DNA from: Marinicauda salina
GTDB lineage: Bacteria; Pseudomonadota; Alphaproteobacteria; Caulobacterales; Maricaulaceae
Direction: 5' to 3'
DNA: 64,000 nt
Assembly: GCF_003122085.1 (NCBI RefSeq)
Contig: NZ_QEXV01000001.1
Span: 310,001-374,000 of the forward strand
Position 1 is the stretch's first letter, and every line of letters starts with the position of its first letter. Below are positions 34,714 through 43,219 of the stretch, piece by piece. A program made the position numbers and the translations under genes. The notes under the pieces were generated by a model. The model saw nothing but the letters and a program-made list of their open reading frames with translations. It was not told where the DNA came from and did no database searches.

Positions 34714-35872
34714 CGCGTCTCGGCTTGAGGCCGAACAGCGGCCGCAGCGGCGCAACCCTCCGCACCAGCTCGAACCCGGCGAAACAGCCGCCGACCGTGA
34801 TCGCGACGAGGACGCCGAACTGCGTCCACACGCTCCAGCCGGCCTGGGCGATGTAATAGCCGGCGGCGACCGTGATCGTCTGATGCAGGATATAGAAGGG
34901 GAAGATCGCCTCGGTGAGATAGCGCCGCGCGGGTCCGTCCCGGTCGAGGAAGCGCTGGCCGAGGCCGAGCAGGGTGACGATCACGCTCCACGCGTAGAGC
35001 ACGGTGATCATGCTGAACGCCGCCGAAGCCGCTTCGCCGAGATCCGGCCAGCCCAGCGCGGCCAGCGTCGCGGCGAGAAGCGTGAAGCCGGCCGCGTATG
35101 CGGCCGCGAGGGGCCAGGCCCGGCGCACGCCCGCCCAGAACGCCGGGCTCTTCGCCGCGAAATAGCCGAACAGCAGCGTCGTGAAACGGTGCGCGTGATT
35201 GGCCCAGTCGCCCCAGAGCGCGTGGGTGGTCGGGAAGTGCGGGTCGAGCACCGCGCCGTAGACGATGAACGGCGCCGCCGGGAGCACGAGCAACATCACG
35301 GCTCCGGCCGGACCGCTCCAGATCCGCCCGACCGCCGCGCCCGCCGGTCCGTCGGCCAGGCGCCGGAGGACCGGAATGACCGGCGCCAGCAGGAGCGAGT
35401 AGACCAGCAGGTAGACGACGTACCATAGATGGTTCCAGGTCGGCGTGACGACGCCGTGCAGGACCGACGGCCGGAGATAATCGCCGTAGAAGGCGAGCGG
35501 ACCGGGCCCGATCGCGCCGTCCTGGCGGAGCTCGAAATATGTCTGCGGCGTCACCATGACGAGCATGCCGAAGGCGATGACGGGCAGCATGCGCGCGACG
35601 CGTTCGCGGGCGAATCCGCCCGCGCCCAGCTTGTCGGAGAGAAAGCGCAGCGCCACGCCGGAGATGAAGAAGAGCAGGGCCAGCCGCCAGGGATTGACCA
35701 GGCTCATGACAAGCTCCGGCCCTGCATTGGCGTCCGGGCTCTTCACGTGCCAGCCCCACGTCGTGAAGAACATGCCGACGTGGTAGAAGATGAGGATGGC
35801 GAAGGCGATGATGCGCAGCCAGTCGAGATCGTGGCGACGGCGCGCGGGCAGGGGATTGATCACCGAATTCAT
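34634..35872 (-). CDS. Acyltransferase-3 family membrane protein
   Basis: 412 aa from ATG 35872 (MNSVINPLPARRR). About ten hydrophobic helices. RRHDLDWLRIIAFAILIFYHVGMF carries the family's R/H active-site region (H in FYHVG). FISGVALRF, NHLWYVVYLLVYS and a late FPFYILHQTI are typical of acyltransferase-3 (OafA/NodX/OpgC-like) proteins that transfer acyl groups to surface glycans or lipids. Acceptor unknown. Its last 80 bp overlap the convergent BCCT gene. Divergent from the LytTR regulator at 36026, a pairing I have seen elsewhere. Confidence 0.87.
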   Translation of the reverse strand: MNSVINPLPARRRHDLDWLRIIAFAILIFYHVGMFFTTWGWHVKSPDANAGPELVMSLVNPWRLALLFFISGVALRFLSDKLGAGGFARERVARMLPVIAFGMLVMVTPQTYFELRQDGAIGPGPLAFYGDYLRPSVLHGVVTPTWNHLWYVVYLLVYSLLLAPVIPVLRRLADGPAGAAVGRIWSGPAGAVMLLVLPAAPFIVYGAVLDPHFPTTHALWGDWANHAHRFTTLLFGYFAAKSPAFWAGVRRAWPLAAAYAAGFTLLAATLAALGWPDLGEAASAAFSMITVLYAWSVIVTLLGLGQRFLDRDGPARRYLTEAIFPFYILHQTITVAAGYYIAQAGWSVWTQFGVLVAITVGGCFAGFELVRRVAPLRPLFGLKPRRVRSDSTSSSDVPSGLPASSGPAASRE

Positions 35873-35978
35873 GGCTTGCGTCTCCAGCGACAGGAACATC
35901 GCCGTTTCTCGCTCGCCCGCCCCCGACTGCGCCATGCGCGCGACGCGGACCGCGGCCCGGCGGGACGATCGCCGCAGG

Positions 35979-36018
35979 GGCGGGGACGAACGGCGGAGGG
36001 CGGGGACGAACGGCGGAG
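35979..36018. repeat. Exact 20-bp tandem duplication upstream of the LytTR gene
   Basis: GGCGGGGACGAACGGCGGAG occurs twice in direct succession (35979-35998 and 35999-36018), ending 7 bp before the LytTR start codon. The second copy supplies GGCGGAG as the ribosome-binding site. The region also lies in the divergent control region with the acyltransferase. Confidence 0.9.
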
Positions 36019-36025
36019 ACGCCGG

Positions 36026-36904
36026 ATGAGGCCGGCCGAATCAGCGTCCCGGTCGGATCCCGCGCGCGCGGCCGAGCGCGCGGCCGAGCGCCGTGCGCTG
36101 AGGAACGCCGCCATCGCCTGCCTCGTCATCGCGCTGGGCGTCTATGTCATCAACTCGCTGTCGATCATGACGGTGATCGAGCGAGGCGGCGGGCTGCGCC
36201 CGGCGTGGTATCCGTGGGTGCTGGAAGGCACGGCCGTCATCGGCCTGCTCGCCGGCCTGCCCGTCATCGTCTGGTTCGGCCATCGTTTCGCGTTCGAGCC
36301 GGGGCGTTGGCGAACCTCGCTGGCGGTCCATCTCGCCGGCGCGCTGATCTATGGCGCGATCCAGATCGCGATCATGCTGGGCCTGCGCGCCGCGCTTTGG
36401 CCCGTGCTGTTCGCGGAGGCCTATGTCTACGGCGACGCGCCCTTCGACATCGCGCTCTACGAGTTTCGCAAGCAGGCGGGCATCTACGCCGGATTCCAGG
36501 CGGTCGTCTGGGTCGCGCGCCACATCGAGCGCCTGCGCATGGACGCCGCCGCGGCGCATGCCGACGCGCGCGCCGCCCAGCGCGTCACGCTGAAATGCGG
36601 CGGACGGACCTTCCATCTCGACGCCGGCGACTTCGTCGCCGCGAAGGCGGCGGGCAATTATGTCGAAGCGCGCTTCGGCCCACGCGAACACCTCGCCCGC
36701 ATGACGCTGTCCGAACTCGCGGCCCTGCTTCGCGAGGCCGACATCGACGTCGCCCGCGTCCACCGCTCCTGGCTGGTCAATCGCGCCGCGATCGCCGAGA
36801 CCGCCCCGGACGGCCAGGGCGGCCTCGTCATCACGCTCGCCGACGGGACGACTATCCCGGGCTCCCGGCGCTATCGCGCGGCCGGCGACGCCGCCGGAAG
36901 CTGA
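36026..36904 (+). CDS. Membrane-bound LytTR-family transcriptional regulator
   Basis: 292 aa from ATG 36026. Four hydrophobic helices (about 33-53, 68-90, 98-120 and 140-160) form an N-terminal membrane domain. A coiled segment (HIERLRMDAAAAHADARAAQ) leads to a C-terminal LytTR DNA-binding domain from ~190. In that domain, FHLDAGDFVAAKAAGNYVEARF, RMTLSELAALL, VHRSWLVNR and ITLADGTTIPGSRRY are the standard LytTR landmarks. There is no receiver domain, so it is a one-component membrane sensor-regulator. It probably controls the divergent acyltransferase and itself; the signal is unknown. Confidence 0.9.
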   Translation: MRPAESASRSDPARAAERAAERRALRNAAIACLVIALGVYVINSLSIMTVIERGGGLRPAWYPWVLEGTAVIGLLAGLPVIVWFGHRFAFEPGRWRTSLAVHLAGALIYGAIQIAIMLGLRAALWPVLFAEAYVYGDAPFDIALYEFRKQAGIYAGFQAVVWVARHIERLRMDAAAAHADARAAQRVTLKCGGRTFHLDAGDFVAAKAAGNYVEARFGPREHLARMTLSELAALLREADIDVARVHRSWLVNRAAIAETAPDGQGGLVITLADGTTIPGSRRYRAAGDAAGS

Positions 36905-37002
36905 AAACCCTTCGCGTTCGATAATGTTCTGATTTCATTAACCCCTTCGCACGTATCGCGCGGCTCGGCAGTTCTCGCCAGATCCGATTGGGGACAGATT
37001 CA

Positions 37003-38544
37003 ATGAAACTATCTTTCACGCGCGGCGCGAGCGCGCTCGCGCTCGCCTTGGCGTCTGCGCCCGCCCTCGCCGACGGGCCGAACGACCGAATCGAGGCGCT
37101 GGAGTCGCGCATCGAGCAGCTGGAGGAGACCAACCGTCGCCTCCTGGCCTATCTCGAGGCGCAAGGCGCGCTGGCGGAGCCCGAGGCCGCCCCGGCGGCC
37201 GGACGCCGCGCCGAGCACCACGCCGAGCATCACGGCGCCGACGCCCCCGCGCGCACAGCCGCCCATGCCGCGCATCACGGCCAGGCGCCGGCGACGGAGG
37301 CCGCCGCGGAGCGCTTCGTCGGATTGAGCGCCGATTACAGCTTCCGGATCCTCGATCACGCCGAGGGCGTGAACACGCGCCAGCTCACCCAGCTGCAGGC
37401 GATGCAGAGCGGGGAACTCGCCGATCGCGTGACGTTCAGCGGCGGGATCACGGCGCTGGCGAACTACCAGGAATCCAACTCGGACACGAAGTTCGGCTGG
37501 CTGATGCGCCACCCGACCTCCGCCAACCAGATCGGCGAGACGGTGTCGGAGTTCGTCGTTCACTCAGCGCAGATCGCCGCGACCGCGCGCCTGACCAACG
37601 ATATCACCGCCTATGTCGAGCTGCTCTACGATCCCGAGCAAAGCTTCGGCGCGGGCACGATCACCGATCTCAACCGCAACCAGATCCAGCTGCGGCGCGG
37701 CTGGGTGATGTGGGGGGATCTCGAAGAGCGGCCGATCTACGCCGCCATCGGCAAGATGGATACGCCCTTCGGCCTCAACGACACGGTCAGTCCGTTCACG
37801 AACTCCACGAACTGGCACGCCTTCGCCGGCCTCGCCTATGGCGGCTTGCTCGGCTACTACGACAACGGGCTTCATCTCCGCGCCATGGCGATCCAGGGCG
37901 GCGCCCAGTTCCGCGCCCACAATTCGCCGGTCGAGGACACGGGCGTGCCGAGCCGGGTGAACAATTTCGCGCTCGACGCCAACTACACGGCGGACCTCGG
38001 CGCAGAGGGGCGCTGGCTCGTCGGCGCGAGCTACACCCACGCCAGCGCCTATTGCCAGGCTTACCCCGTCTTCCACTTCAATCCGTGTACGGACAACAAT
38101 CCGGCCTGGTCCGTCTATTCGCGGCTCGAACTCGGCGAGTTCGAGGTGATCGGCGAATACGCGTCGACGACGGAGGCGTGGCCCGGCTCGGCCTCGCCGG
38201 CCCCGCAGTTCGCCCAGTTCGAGGCGGTGGAGACCGAGGCGTTCACCGTCGGCGGGCGCTACTGGATGAGCCTGCACGAGGATCGCGACTTCGCGCTCTC
38301 GGGCGAGTTCTCGCGGTTCGTCGCCGGCGACGACGGCGCGCCCTGGGAGCGGCAGGACCAGTACGTGCTCGGCGCGTCCTACTTCGTGACGCCGAGCGTG
38401 AACCTGTTCGGCGAGGTCATCCACACCAAGGGCTGGGCGCCGCTCAACTTCCTGTCCGGCGGCAATCTGCCGGGCGGCGCGACCTGGTCTGAGCGCGATG
38501 CGGAGACCAATATCCTCACCTTGGGAATCCAGGCGGCGTTCTGA
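37003..38544 (+). CDS. Outer-membrane porin-like protein with coiled coil and His-rich linker (LbtU-like)
   Basis: 513 aa from ATG 37003. Signal peptide MKLSFTRGASALALALASAPALA. Next is a short coiled coil (NDRIEALESRIEQLEETNRRLLAYL), then a linker at about 65-100 rich in His and Ala (HHAEHHG, HAAHHG). A ~400-residue beta-barrel follows, with GKMDTPFGLNDTVSPFTNSTN and a final LGIQAAF (C-terminal Phe). The coiled coil plus porin layout and the barrel motif resemble LbtU-type siderophore porins, but I cannot confirm this without a search. A trimeric OprB/OprP-like porin is the alternative. The His-rich linker could bind metal. Confidence 0.6.
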   Translation: MKLSFTRGASALALALASAPALADGPNDRIEALESRIEQLEETNRRLLAYLEAQGALAEPEAAPAAGRRAEHHAEHHGADAPARTAAHAAHHGQAPATEAAAERFVGLSADYSFRILDHAEGVNTRQLTQLQAMQSGELADRVTFSGGITALANYQESNSDTKFGWLMRHPTSANQIGETVSEFVVHSAQIAATARLTNDITAYVELLYDPEQSFGAGTITDLNRNQIQLRRGWVMWGDLEERPIYAAIGKMDTPFGLNDTVSPFTNSTNWHAFAGLAYGGLLGYYDNGLHLRAMAIQGGAQFRAHNSPVEDTGVPSRVNNFALDANYTADLGAEGRWLVGASYTHASAYCQAYPVFHFNPCTDNNPAWSVYSRLELGEFEVIGEYASTTEAWPGSASPAPQFAQFEAVETEAFTVGGRYWMSLHEDRDFALSGEFSRFVAGDDGAPWERQDQYVLGASYFVTPSVNLFGEVIHTKGWAPLNFLSGGNLPGGATWSERDAETNILTLGIQAAF

Positions 38545-38596
38545 TCTCCCGACTGGTCCCGGCGGGCCGCTTCGGCGGCCCGTCGCATCCCGTGAA

Positions 38597-38628
38597 AAAC
38601 CCCCGCCGGCGCTCGCCGGCGGGGGTTT
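38597..38628. terminator. Bidirectional terminator between the porin gene and pnp
   Basis: Perfect 14-bp stem: AAACCCCCGCCGGC (38597-38610), loop GCTC, GCCGGCGGGGGTTT (38615-38628). An A-run on the left and T-run on the right let it work on both strands for the convergent genes. Confidence 0.92.
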
Positions 38629-38667
38629 CTTCAGGTGAGGCCGGAAACCGGCCGGAAGGGCGAGACG

Positions 38668-40794
38668 CTAGTCCGCCGTCTCCGGGGCGATCTCCTCGCC
38701 GGTCTCCTGGTCGACGACCTTCATCGACAGGCGGACCTTGCCGCGGTCGTCGAAGCCGAGAAGCTTGACGTAGACCTCGTCGCCTTCCTTGACGACGTCG
38801 GAGGGGTGGTTCACCCGCTCCGGCTTCAGCTGGGAGACGTGGACGAGGCCGTCGCGATTGCCGAAGAAGTTCACGAAGGCGCCGAAGTCGAGCACCTTGA
38901 CGACCTTGCCCTTGTAGACTGCGCCTTCCTCGGGCTCCGCGGTGAGGCCGTGGATCCAGTTCAGCGCGGCCTTGATCGAGGCCTGGTCGGCCGACGACAC
39001 CTTGATGACGCCGTCGTCGTTGACGTCGACCTTGGCGCCGGTGGTGTCGACGATCTCGCGGATCACCTTGCCGCCCGAGCCGATCACGTCGCGGATCTTG
39101 TCGACCGGAATGGTGATCGTCTCGATGCGCGGGGCGTACTCGCCGAGATCCTCGCGGGACGTGTCGAGCGCCTTGTTCATCTCGCCGAGGATGTGCATGC
39201 GGCCGCCCTTCGCCTGATCGAGCGCGGTCTGCATGATCTCCTTGGTGATGCCGGCGATCTTGATGTCCATCTGCAGCGAGGTGACGCCCTTCTCCGTGCC
39301 GGCGACCTTGAAGTCCATGTCGCCGAGATGGTCCTCGTCGCCGAGGATGTCGGAGAGGACGGCGACGCCGTCCGGGTCCTTGATCAGGCCCATGGCGATG
39401 CCCGAGACCGGCCGCGCGATCGGCACGCCTGCGTCCATGAGCGCCAGCGAGGAGCCGCACACCGTGGCCATCGAGGACGAGCCGTTGGACTCGGTGATCT
39501 CCGAGACCAGGCGGATCGTGTAGGGGAACTCCTCAGGCGTCGGCAGGACGGCGCGCATGGCCCGCCAGGCGAGCTTGCCGTGGCCGATCTCGCGCCGGCC
39601 CGGCGCCAGGCGGAAGCTGGTCTCGCCGACGGAGTAGGGCGGGAAGTTGTAATGGAGCATGAAGCGCTCCTTGTACGTTCCCGTCAGCGCGTCGACGAAC
39701 TGCTCGTCCTCGCCGGTGCCCAGCGTGGCCACGACCAGCGCCTGCGTCTCGCCGCGCGTGAACAGCGCGGAGCCGTGGGTGCGCGGCAGCGCGCCGGCCT
39801 CGGAGACGATCGGGCGGACCTCGTCGAGCTTGCGCCCGTCGATGCGTTCGCCGGTCTTGATGATCCCGCCGCGGACGATCGAGGCCTCGACCGACTTGAG
39901 CACGTCCTTGAGCACGGACGCCTCGACGCCGTCGGGATTGTCCTCGCTCGCGCCGAACTCGGCGATCGCCTTGTCCTTGGCTTCGGACACGGCGGCCTGG
40001 CGCTCGGTCTTGTTCTTGATCGTGTAGGCCTTCTCCAGGTCCTTCTCGACCAGCTTGCGGACATTCGCCTCGAGATCGGAGCGGTCCTCGGGCTCGAACT
40101 CCCACGGGTCCTTGGCGGCCTTCTCGGCGAGCCGGATGATCGCGTCGATCACCGGCTGGAACGCCTCGTGGCCGGCCATGACCGCGCCGAGCATGACGTC
40201 CTCGGGCAGCTCGTTGGCCTCGGATTCGACCATCATCACCGCGTCGCCGGTGCCGGCGACGACCAGGTCCAGCTCGCTTTCATCGAGCTCGGCCACGGTC
40301 GGGTTGATGACGTAGTCGCCGTCCTTGTAGCCAACGCGCGCCGCGCCGATCGGGCCCAGGAAGGGCAGGCCCGACAACACCAGCGCGGCAGAGGCGCCGA
40401 CCATGCCCACGATGTCGGGATCGTTCTCCATATCGTGGGAGAGAACGGTGAGCATCACCTGGGTGTCGTTCTTGAAGCCCTTCGGGAAGAGCGGGCGGAT
40501 CGGCCGGTCGATCAGGCGCGAGGTCAGCGTCTCCTTCTCGGTGGGGCGGCCTTCGCGCTTGAAGAAGCCGCCGGGGACCTTGCCCGCGGCGTAGTACTTC
40601 TCCTGGTAGTTCACGGTGAGGGGGAAGAAGTCCATGCCGGGCTTGACTTCCTTCATGGCCACCGCGGTGGCGAGCACGGTGGTCTCGCCGTAGGTGACCA
40701 TGACCGCGCCGTCGGCCTGACGGGCCACGCGGCCGGTTTCAATGGTGAGCGGGCGTCCCGCCCAGTCGATCGTTTCTTTTTGGATATCGAACAT
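38668..40794 (-). CDS. pnp: Polyribonucleotide nucleotidyltransferase (PNPase)
   Basis: 3'-5' phosphorolytic exoribonuclease of the RNA degradosome. 708 aa. It begins [21 protein letters not shown]. Two RNase PH domains follow, with [27 protein letters not shown] in the first and [22 protein letters not shown] in the second. The KH domain has [15 protein letters not shown], and the C-terminal S1 domain [20 protein letters not shown]. Complete. Downstream of rpsO as in most bacteria; the intergenic hairpin recalls the processed pnp leader of E. coli. Confidence 0.97.
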   Translation of the reverse strand: MFDIQKETIDWAGRPLTIETGRVARQADGAVMVTYGETTVLATAVAMKEVKPGMDFFPLTVNYQEKYYAAGKVPGGFFKREGRPTEKETLTSRLIDRPIRPLFPKGFKNDTQVMLTVLSHDMENDPDIVGMVGASAALVLSGLPFLGPIGAARVGYKDGDYVINPTVAELDESELDLVVAGTGDAVMMVESEANELPEDVMLGAVMAGHEAFQPVIDAIIRLAEKAAKDPWEFEPEDRSDLEANVRKLVEKDLEKAYTIKNKTERQAAVSEAKDKAIAEFGASEDNPDGVEASVLKDVLKSVEASIVRGGIIKTGERIDGRKLDEVRPIVSEAGALPRTHGSALFTRGETQALVVATLGTGEDEQFVDALTGTYKERFMLHYNFPPYSVGETSFRLAPGRREIGHGKLAWRAMRAVLPTPEEFPYTIRLVSEITESNGSSSMATVCGSSLALMDAGVPIARPVSGIAMGLIKDPDGVAVLSDILGDEDHLGDMDFKVAGTEKGVTSLQMDIKIAGITKEIMQTALDQAKGGRMHILGEMNKALDTSREDLGEYAPRIETITIPVDKIRDVIGSGGKVIREIVDTTGAKVDVNDDGVIKVSSADQASIKAALNWIHGLTAEPEEGAVYKGKVVKVLDFGAFVNFFGNRDGLVHVSQLKPERVNHPSDVVKEGDEVYVKLLGFDDRGKVRLSMKVVDQETGEEIAPETAD

Positions 40795-40844
40795 TTTGTC
40801 TCGTCGTACGTGCGTGCGTGAGGTCCACTGGGGACCGATGTGAA

Positions 40845-40875
40845 GACGCCGGCGCGCCCGTTGGCGGCCGGCGTC
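40845..40875 (-). other. Hairpin in the rpsO-pnp intergenic RNA
   Basis: GACGCCGGC (40845-40853) and GCCGGCGTC (40867-40875), a perfect 9-bp stem with no T-run on the minus strand. It may be an RNase III-type processing site or a weak rpsO terminator; the position matches the E. coli rpsO-pnp spacer where processing controls pnp. Function inferred by analogy. Confidence 0.5.
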
Positions 40876-40888
40876 TGTTTCGGAGCGG

Positions 40889-41158
40889 CTAGCGCCGCAG
40901 GCCCAGCTTCTGGATGATGGCCTTGTAGCGGCCTTCGTCCATCCGGGCGAGGTAGTCGAGCAGGCGGCGTCTCTGCGACACCAGCTTCAGGAGCCCACGG
41001 CGGGAATGGTTGTCCTTCTTGTGGGTCTTGAAGTGCTCGGTGAGATTGCTGATGCGCTCGGTGAGGATGGCGACCTGGACCTCGGGGGATCCGGTGTCGT
41101 TCTTCTCGCGAGCGTGTTCCTTGATCAGTTCCGCCTTGCGGTCGGCTGTAATCGACAT
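40889..41158 (-). CDS. rpsO: 30S ribosomal protein uS15
   Basis: Binds the central domain of 16S rRNA. 89 aa from ATG 41158, the canonical length. [17 protein letters not shown], then [44 protein letters not shown] and the C-terminal [12 protein letters not shown] leave no doubt. Five bp separate it from truB upstream, so the two are co-transcribed. Confidence 0.98.
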   Translation of the reverse strand: MSITADRKAELIKEHAREKNDTGSPEVQVAILTERISNLTEHFKTHKKDNHSRRGLLKLVSQRRRLLDYLARMDEGRYKAIIQKLGLRR

Positions 41159-41163
41159 CGTGT

Positions 41164-42129
41164 CTAGGTCTCCTGGTTCCACTGGAAGACGCGCACCGGC
41201 GACAGCTTGCCTGCGCGCGCCTCGCCGATCGCAACGGCCCGGTCCTTCATCATCGCCACCGCGGCCCGTGAATAGTCCTTGCCCCCGATCATGCGGGGGC
41301 GGGCCTGGGCGCGAAGCTCGGAAGCTCGCCGGGGAGGCAGGACGATCGGCCGTCCCTGCCTCAACTGAAAAGCCTCGTCCTCGGTCACGGCCAGGGCCGG
41401 GATGTCGTCCAGCGCGGTCTGAACCGGGGCGAGCGCTTCCAGCGCGCGGCCCTTATGAACCAAATCCTCAAGCGTGTCGAGCGTGACGGCCTCAACCTCC
41501 TCGAAGGGGCCCACGCGCACGCGCCTGAGCGCGGCGACATGGCCCTCGGCGCCCAGCGCGGCGGCGAGATCGCGGGCCACCGCGCGGACATAGGCGCCCT
41601 TGCCGCAGCTCATCTCGAACACGGCGAGATCGGGCTCCGGCGCATCGAGCAGCTCGAGCCGGTCGATGCGCACCGGCCGCGCCTCCAGCGTGATCTCCTC
41701 GCCGGCGCGCGCGAGATCGTAGGCGCGCGCGCCGTCGACCTTGATGGCGGAGTATTTCGGCGGGATCTGCTGGATTTCGCCGGTGAAGGCGGGCAGGGCG
41801 TCGCGGATCGCCTCGGCGGAGGGCCGCGCGTCGCTGGTCGCCGTCGTCTCGCCCTCGGCGTCGAGCGTGTCGGTGGTCTCGCCCCAGCGGATGGTGAAGC
41901 GATAGGTCTTCGCGCCCTCCTGGGCGAAGGGCACGGTCTTGGTCGCCTCGCCCAGCGCGATCGGCAGCACGCCGGTGGCGAGCGGGTCCAGCGTGCCGGC
42001 GTGGCCGGCCTTCTGCGCGTTGAACAGCCAGCGCACGCGCCCGACCGCCTGGGTCGAGGTCATGTCGGCGGGCTTGTCGAGGATGAGCCAGCCGTCGATC
42101 GGCTGGCCCTTCTTGCGTCTGCGTCCCAT
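41164..42129 (-). CDS. truB: tRNA pseudouridine(55) synthase TruB
   Basis: Converts U55 of the tRNA T-loop to pseudouridine. 321 aa. [13 protein letters not shown] and the catalytic Asp motif [21 protein letters not shown] (Asp in TLDP) are at ~10-55. [38 protein letters not shown] and [15 protein letters not shown] follow. Between rbfA and rpsO in the standard order. Confidence 0.97.
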   Translation of the reverse strand: MGRRRKKGQPIDGWLILDKPADMTSTQAVGRVRWLFNAQKAGHAGTLDPLATGVLPIALGEATKTVPFAQEGAKTYRFTIRWGETTDTLDAEGETTATSDARPSAEAIRDALPAFTGEIQQIPPKYSAIKVDGARAYDLARAGEEITLEARPVRIDRLELLDAPEPDLAVFEMSCGKGAYVRAVARDLAAALGAEGHVAALRRVRVGPFEEVEAVTLDTLEDLVHKGRALEALAPVQTALDDIPALAVTEDEAFQLRQGRPIVLPPRRASELRAQARPRMIGGKDYSRAAVAMMKDRAVAIGEARAGKLSPVRVFQWNQET

Positions 42130-42148
42130 GGAGGTCTTCCCGCGGCCC

Positions 42149-42535
42149 CTACTCGTCCTCGTCGCCGTGATCGAGATCGCGCTGGACGCCCGGCCGGGCG
42201 AGCACCTCGTCGACGTGCTGGGCGGCCTCGAAGCTCTCGTCGGCGACGAAGTTGAGCTTCGGGGTGAATTTCATGTCGATCTCGCGGCCGAGCTGCTTCT
42301 GGATATAGCCCGCCGCCCGGTTGAGCGCGCCGGCGGCCTGGCGCACGTCGGCCTGGCCGAGCACGGCGATGAACACGGTGGCGTGGCGCAGGTCCGGACT
42401 GACGCGGGCCTCGGTGACGGTCACCGACAGCCCGGCCAGGCCCGGGTCGTGGATATGGCCCTCGGCGAGAATGTCGGAGACGGCGCGGCGCACCAGCTCG
42501 CCGGCGCGCAGCTGCCTCTGGGATTGCGGTTTCAT
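42149..42535 (-). CDS. rbfA: 30S ribosome-binding factor A
   Basis: Late 30S maturation factor that binds 16S rRNA; also a cold-adaptation factor. 128 aa, one KH-like domain. [41 protein letters not shown] and the C-terminal [27 protein letters not shown] match RbfA closely. It ends in an acidic LDHGDEDE. 19 bp upstream of truB. Unusually, infB does not directly precede it; a transporter gene and a terminator lie between. Confidence 0.96.
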   Translation of the reverse strand: MKPQSQRQLRAGELVRRAVSDILAEGHIHDPGLAGLSVTVTEARVSPDLRHATVFIAVLGQADVRQAAGALNRAAGYIQKQLGREIDMKFTPKLNFVADESFEAAQHVDEVLARPGVQRDLDHGDEDE

Positions 42536-42639
42536 CGGAACGGCCTCGGATCGATCGCGACGCGGCCGGGCTCGAACCGTCCCGCGTCAGGAGGCGGCGG
42601 TGATACGCGCTTGCGCGCCCGGCTTCAAGGCCGGCGGCC

Positions 42640-43101
42640 TCAGCCCCTGACGACCAGCCAGGCGCCGGCGACCAGCAGGGCCACGCCGGCGACGCGGACG
42701 AGATTGGCCGGCCGCTCGTCCAGGCCGATCAGGCCGAAATGATCGAGCGCCAGCGCGGCGACGAGCTGCGCGGCGATCAGGGTGGCGAAGAAGGCGCCGG
42801 CGCCGACCTTGGGCGCGGCCCAGGTCGCCGTCGAGACGAACATCGCCCCGAGCGCGCCGCCGGCGATCCACAGATGGGGCGGAACTTTCGCCAGCGTCTC
42901 GCCCGCGGGAAAGCCGTTCCTCAACCCGCCGACAAGCACGACGGCGGCCATCACGCTCGCGCCGGCGAGGAAATTGACCAGCGCGGCGCGCAGCGGCGAG
43001 CCGAGAATGACGGCGAGCTGGCCGTTGAAGGCCGGCTGCAGCGCCACGGCGGCGCCGGCGAAGGCGGTCAGCGCGATCGGCAGGAGGAGATTGGCGTTCA
43101 T
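42640..43101 (-). CDS. YdcZ-type (DUF606) DMT-superfamily transporter
   Basis: 153 aa, about five hydrophobic helices. Residues ~18-35 (VALQPAFNGQLAVILGSP) and ~38-60 (AALVNFLAGASVMAAVVLVGG) are the typical opening of DUF606/YdcZ proteins, single-domain relatives of EamA permeases that probably work as dimers. Later segments are TWAAPKVGAGAFFATLIAAQLVAAL and the C-terminal GVALLVAGAWLVVRG. Substrate unknown. It sits between infB and rbfA, normally neighbours, behind the infB terminator, so it looks like an insertion into the operon. Confidence 0.85.
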   Translation of the reverse strand: MNANLLLPIALTAFAGAAVALQPAFNGQLAVILGSPLRAALVNFLAGASVMAAVVLVGGLRNGFPAGETLAKVPPHLWIAGGALGAMFVSTATWAAPKVGAGAFFATLIAAQLVAALALDHFGLIGLDERPANLVRVAGVALLVAGAWLVVRG

Positions 43102-43166
43102 CGGACCCGGTCCGTCTGCTGAGAGGGCTCAACCTAGCCCGGCGGGGGCGCGTTCCAAACGGGCGT

Positions 43167-43197
43167 ACGAAAAAGGGCGGCCCGCGGGCCGCCCTTC
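43167..43197 (-). terminator. Terminator after infB
   Basis: Stem GGGCGGCC (43175-43182), loop CGCG, GGCCGCCC (43187-43194); the minus strand continues CTTTTTCG-like through 43167. Lies 25 bp past the infB stop and separates infB from the YdcZ gene, rbfA and truB. Confidence 0.88.
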
Positions 43198-43219
43198 ACT
43201 CGTCGTCCGGAAGGCGGGA

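Noticed and set aside
38635-40821. Open frame of ~730 codons antisense to pnp
   Set aside because: Mirror of the pnp reading frame; no ribosome-binding site or family resemblance.
40845-40875. Strong rpsO terminator
   Set aside because: The stem is good but there is no T-run on the minus strand; listed as a hairpin of uncertain role.
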